Source: JAIRTY01 sp050257395
Lineage (GTDB): Bacteria; Actinomycetota; Actinomycetes; Streptosporangiales; Streptosporangiaceae
Assembly (NCBI GenBank): GCA_050257395.1
Contig: JBLMWU010000212.1
Location: 1-7,575 of the forward strand
Length of the DNA stretch: 7,575 nucleotides
Reading direction: 5' to 3'
Positions 5,884 through 7,575 of this stretch are shown here, piece by piece. The number at the start of each line of letters is the position of its first letter. Within the stretch, counting starts at the first letter, position 1. The notes below the pieces were generated by a model. It searched no databases. It saw only the letters and a program-made list of their open reading frames with translations, and was not told the origin of the DNA. The translations under genes and the position numbers were made by a program.

Positions 5884-5918
5884 GCCCCGCAGGATCCGCC
5901 CCGGCAGCCGCGGGGCGG
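5884..5918. other. Alternative GC-rich hairpins upstream of the oxidase gene
   Basis: CCGCCCC (5896-5902) pairs with GGGGCGG (5912-5918) across a 9-nt loop. GCCCCGC (5884-5890) pairs with GCGGGGC (5910-5916), sharing the same right-hand arm, so the two are alternatives. They lie 68-102 bp before the oxidase start and may fall in its leader. High GC content makes such pairings fairly likely by chance. Confidence 0.25.
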
Positions 5919-5985
5919 AAATTCCCCGGCCCGGGCCGGACCGGCGGCGGGTTACCGTGCGCCACAGCGGCTCGCGTCAATCAGA

Positions 5986-7146
5986 ATGGGGCACATGGTG
6001 GCCCAGCGAGCAGTCTGGTGGGATCAGCTCACCGCAGCCGAGCGTGCCGATCTCGGCCGCGGCGCGGGCGTCATCAGCGAGCAGCGGCCCGACGTGCTGG
6101 TGGTCGGCGGCGGCATCGCCGGTGTGGCGACCGCGGCGGCCTGCCAGGAAGCGGGCCTGGGCACGGTGCTGCTGATCGAGTCGGGCCGGCTCGGGGCCGG
6201 CTCCACCGGCGGCGCCGCCGGCCTGCTCACCCCCGACATCCACGAGTGGAGCGACCCGGAGCCGTTTGTCAGCCTGGCCCGCGCCAGCCTGGACCGGTGG
6301 GGCGACCTGGAGGAAACCTGGCCCGGCGGGGTCGGGCTGGTCAAGCTCGACTGGATCGGGCTGGCGCCGGAGCCGGGCGGTTTCGCCCCGCACCAGCAGC
6401 CGTGGGTCGAGTGGCTCGACCCCGGCGAGGTCGAGGCGCTGGTCCCGGGGCTGGCGCGGCCCATGTCCGGCGCCCGGATCCGGCGCCAGGCGCGCGTCAA
6501 CCCGCTGCGCTCGCTGGTGCGGCTGGCGGCGAAGCTGCCCGCGGTGTCGACCGGGACGGCCGCGCTCTCGGTGACCGTGTCCGGCGGCCGGGTGGTCACC
6601 GTCGGCACCACCGCGGGCGACATCCATCCCGGCACGGTGGTGTTCGCCACCGGCCTGCCGCCGGTCCTCGACGGGCTGGAGCTGGCCGTGCCGTCCGGCC
6701 AGGTCAAGGGCCACCTGCTGGTGACCGAGCCCGCGCCGGTGAAGCTGCCCGGCACGGTCGCGCCGGTGGCCACCCAGCTGGAGGACGGGCGGCTGCTGGT
6801 GGGCGGGACGCTGGACGCCGGGGACGAGACGCCGTACCTGCGGCCCGAGGTGATCGAGGCCATCCTGGAGGGCCTGTACGCGACCCTGCCCGCGGTGCGG
6901 GGACTGCCCATCGCCTACCAGTGGTGCTGCTTCCGGCCGCGGCACCCGGACGGCAGGCCGGTCATCGACCGGCTGCCGGGCCTGGACAACGCGTGGCTGA
7001 CCTCGGGGCACTACCGCACGGGCATCCTGATGGCGCCGATCACGGCGCAGGCGATCGCGCACTGGATCGCCAGCGGCGAGCCGCCGGCCGACGCGGACGC
7101 GTGGAGCCTGGGCCGGTTCGCCGGGCGGCGGCTCAGCGACCACTGA
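5986..7146 (+). CDS. FAD-dependent oxidoreductase, DAO / glycine oxidase (ThiO-like) family
   Basis: This flavoenzyme of 386 residues belongs to the D-amino-acid/glycine oxidase fold and would oxidise an amine or amino acid, passing electrons to O2 or another acceptor. The FAD dinucleotide-binding site is VVGGGIAGVATA (39-50), followed by E65 for the ribose and GAGSTGGAAGLL (70-81). VVFATGLPP (218-226) is the second FAD contact. The C-terminal RPRHPDGRPVIDRLPG (317-332) and GHYRTGILMAP (341-351) closely resemble the glycine oxidase/ThiO signature. About 35 residues precede the Rossmann motif, more than in minimal members. Starts at ATG 5986, ATG 5995 and GTG 5998 are all in frame, none with a good ribosome site. 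The frame stays open upstream to 5566 but that part runs antisense to moaA. No thiS/thiG neighbours are visible, so a thiamine role is unproven; sarcosine or another amine is equally possible. Confidence 0.85.
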   Translation: MGHMVAQRAVWWDQLTAAERADLGRGAGVISEQRPDVLVVGGGIAGVATAAACQEAGLGTVLLIESGRLGAGSTGGAAGLLTPDIHEWSDPEPFVSLARASLDRWGDLEETWPGGVGLVKLDWIGLAPEPGGFAPHQQPWVEWLDPGEVEALVPGLARPMSGARIRRQARVNPLRSLVRLAAKLPAVSTGTAALSVTVSGGRVVTVGTTAGDIHPGTVVFATGLPPVLDGLELAVPSGQVKGHLLVTEPAPVKLPGTVAPVATQLEDGRLLVGGTLDAGDETPYLRPEVIEAILEGLYATLPAVRGLPIAYQWCCFRPRHPDGRPVIDRLPGLDNAWLTSGHYRTGILMAPITAQAIAHWIASGEPPADADAWSLGRFAGRRLSDH

Positions 7147-7575
7147 CCGGCGGGCGCCCGGTCACGGCCCGCCGGTCGTCCGGCAGCCGCCGGGTGGCGC
7201 CGGCCCGGTCCAGGTACTCCAGCAGCGGGATGGCCACCCGGCGGGTCGTGCCCAGGGCCTTCCTCGCCTCGGCGGCGGTGAACGGCTGCGGCAGCCGGGC
7301 CAGGATGCGGGCCGCTTCGGCGTCCGCGCCCGGCGCGAGCACGATCTGGTCGGTGATCCGCAGCAGCAGCCCGGCCCGCTGCGCGGCAGCCAGCGACCTG
7401 GTGTCCAGCCGGAGCTCGGCCAGCCGCCCCGCGTCCGGCGCGGCGAACGGCTCGGCGGCGAGGTCTTCCCGCAGCGCGGCCACCGCGGCCGTGACCCGCT
7501 CCGGCAGTCCCGTGCCAGCGGGCACCGGCGCGGGCCGGGCGGCCTGCTGCCGCGGCTGGCCCGGCCGGGGCGCTG
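7133..7575 (-). CDS. selB: Selenocysteine-specific elongation factor SelB, C-terminal part
   Basis: This is the C-terminal end (146 codons) of SelB, the GTPase that carries selenocysteinyl-tRNA to UGA codons followed by a SECIS element; the gene continues beyond the right edge. The visible part covers the last winged-helix domains, which bind the SECIS RNA. PFTAAEARKALGTTRRVAI and PLLEYLDRAGATRRLPDDR are the conserved terminal winged helix (split here for length). Before it, RLAELRLDTRSLAAAQRAG and LLLRITDQIVLAPGADAEA resemble the preceding domain. The first visible residues, APRPGQPRQQAARPAPVP, form a Pro/Arg/Gln-rich linker. A GTG at 7525 is only an internal codon, since the frame is open to 7575. 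The stop at 7133 overlaps the oxidase 3' end by 14 bp, tail to tail. The GTPase domain is not visible, so the call rests on the C-terminus alone. Confidence 0.85.
   Translation of the reverse strand, partial: APRPGQPRQQAARPAPVPAGTGLPERVTAAVAALREDLAAEPFAAPDAGRLAELRLDTRSLAAAQRAGLLLRITDQIVLAPGADAEAARILARLPQPFTAAEARKALGTTRRVAIPLLEYLDRAGATRRLPDDRRAVTGRPPVSGR

Noticed and set aside
5566..5985. Upstream extension of the oxidase reading frame
   Set aside because: It runs antisense through moaA and the GC-rich gap and shows no protein-like pattern; the FAD domain fits starts at 5986-5998.
5751..5985. Molybdenum cofactor riboswitch in front of moaA
   Set aside because: Only a 5-bp hairpin beside the ribosome site and simple GC pairings are visible; I could not match the elaborate multi-stem fold of that class.
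7136..7200. Selenocysteine read-through of the oxidase TGA stop with a SECIS element
   Set aside because: The sequence after the TGA is the end of selB on the other strand, the protein already has a complete family C-terminus, and no convincing SECIS hairpin is seen.

Overview
The window is very GC-rich DNA with almost uniformly G/C third codon positions, GTG and TTG starts, and gene families typical of a high-GC actinobacterium (PadR-type regulator beside a DrrA/DrrB-type ABC exporter, and a DUF6457 protein beside a MobA-like protein). I cannot name the genus. The left 550 bases have no credible gene. The rest is densely coded: six complete genes on the minus strand with assigned functions or families, one minus-strand hypothetical gene, one plus-strand oxidoreductase, and a selB gene that runs off the right edge.

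Layout. Positions 1-550 hold an 85-bp-spaced direct repeat containing hairpins, a pair of GTGAATCA boxes, and nested inverted repeats that lie just past the 3' end of the exporter operon. Positions 551-3217 (minus strand) are a three-gene operon: PadR regulator, then ABC ATPase, then ABC-2 permease. The genes overlap or are separated by 2 bp, and a palindromic AT-rich operator candidate lies just upstream at 3293-3308. Positions 3348-3632 encode a 94-residue protein I do not recognise. Positions 3771-5750 (minus strand) are a molybdenum-cofactor operon: moaA, a MobA-like nucleotidyltransferase, and a DUF6457 protein coupled to it by a GTGA overlap. A divergent intergenic region (5751-5985) with short direct and inverted repeats separates moaA from a plus-strand FAD-dependent amine/amino-acid oxidase of the DAO/glycine oxidase type. 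At the right edge (7133-7575, minus strand) is the C-terminal end of selB, the selenocysteine-specific elongation factor, whose 3' end overlaps the oxidase gene by 14 bp tail to tail.

How it fits together. The exporter operon looks like a self-contained PadR-controlled drug or metabolite efflux unit. MoaA makes the first molybdopterin precursor and the MobA-like protein would add the nucleotide to the finished cofactor. SelB delivers Sec-tRNA to in-frame UGA codons. Moco synthesis next to selenocysteine decoding suggests a nearby selenocysteine-containing molybdoenzyme, most likely formate dehydrogenase, outside the window. That link is an inference from neighbourhood and known biochemistry. 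I found no clearly novel multi-gene system. The least explained items are the DUF6457 partner of MobA, the 94-residue protein, the 85-bp repeat, and the alternative-pairing structure at 431-507.
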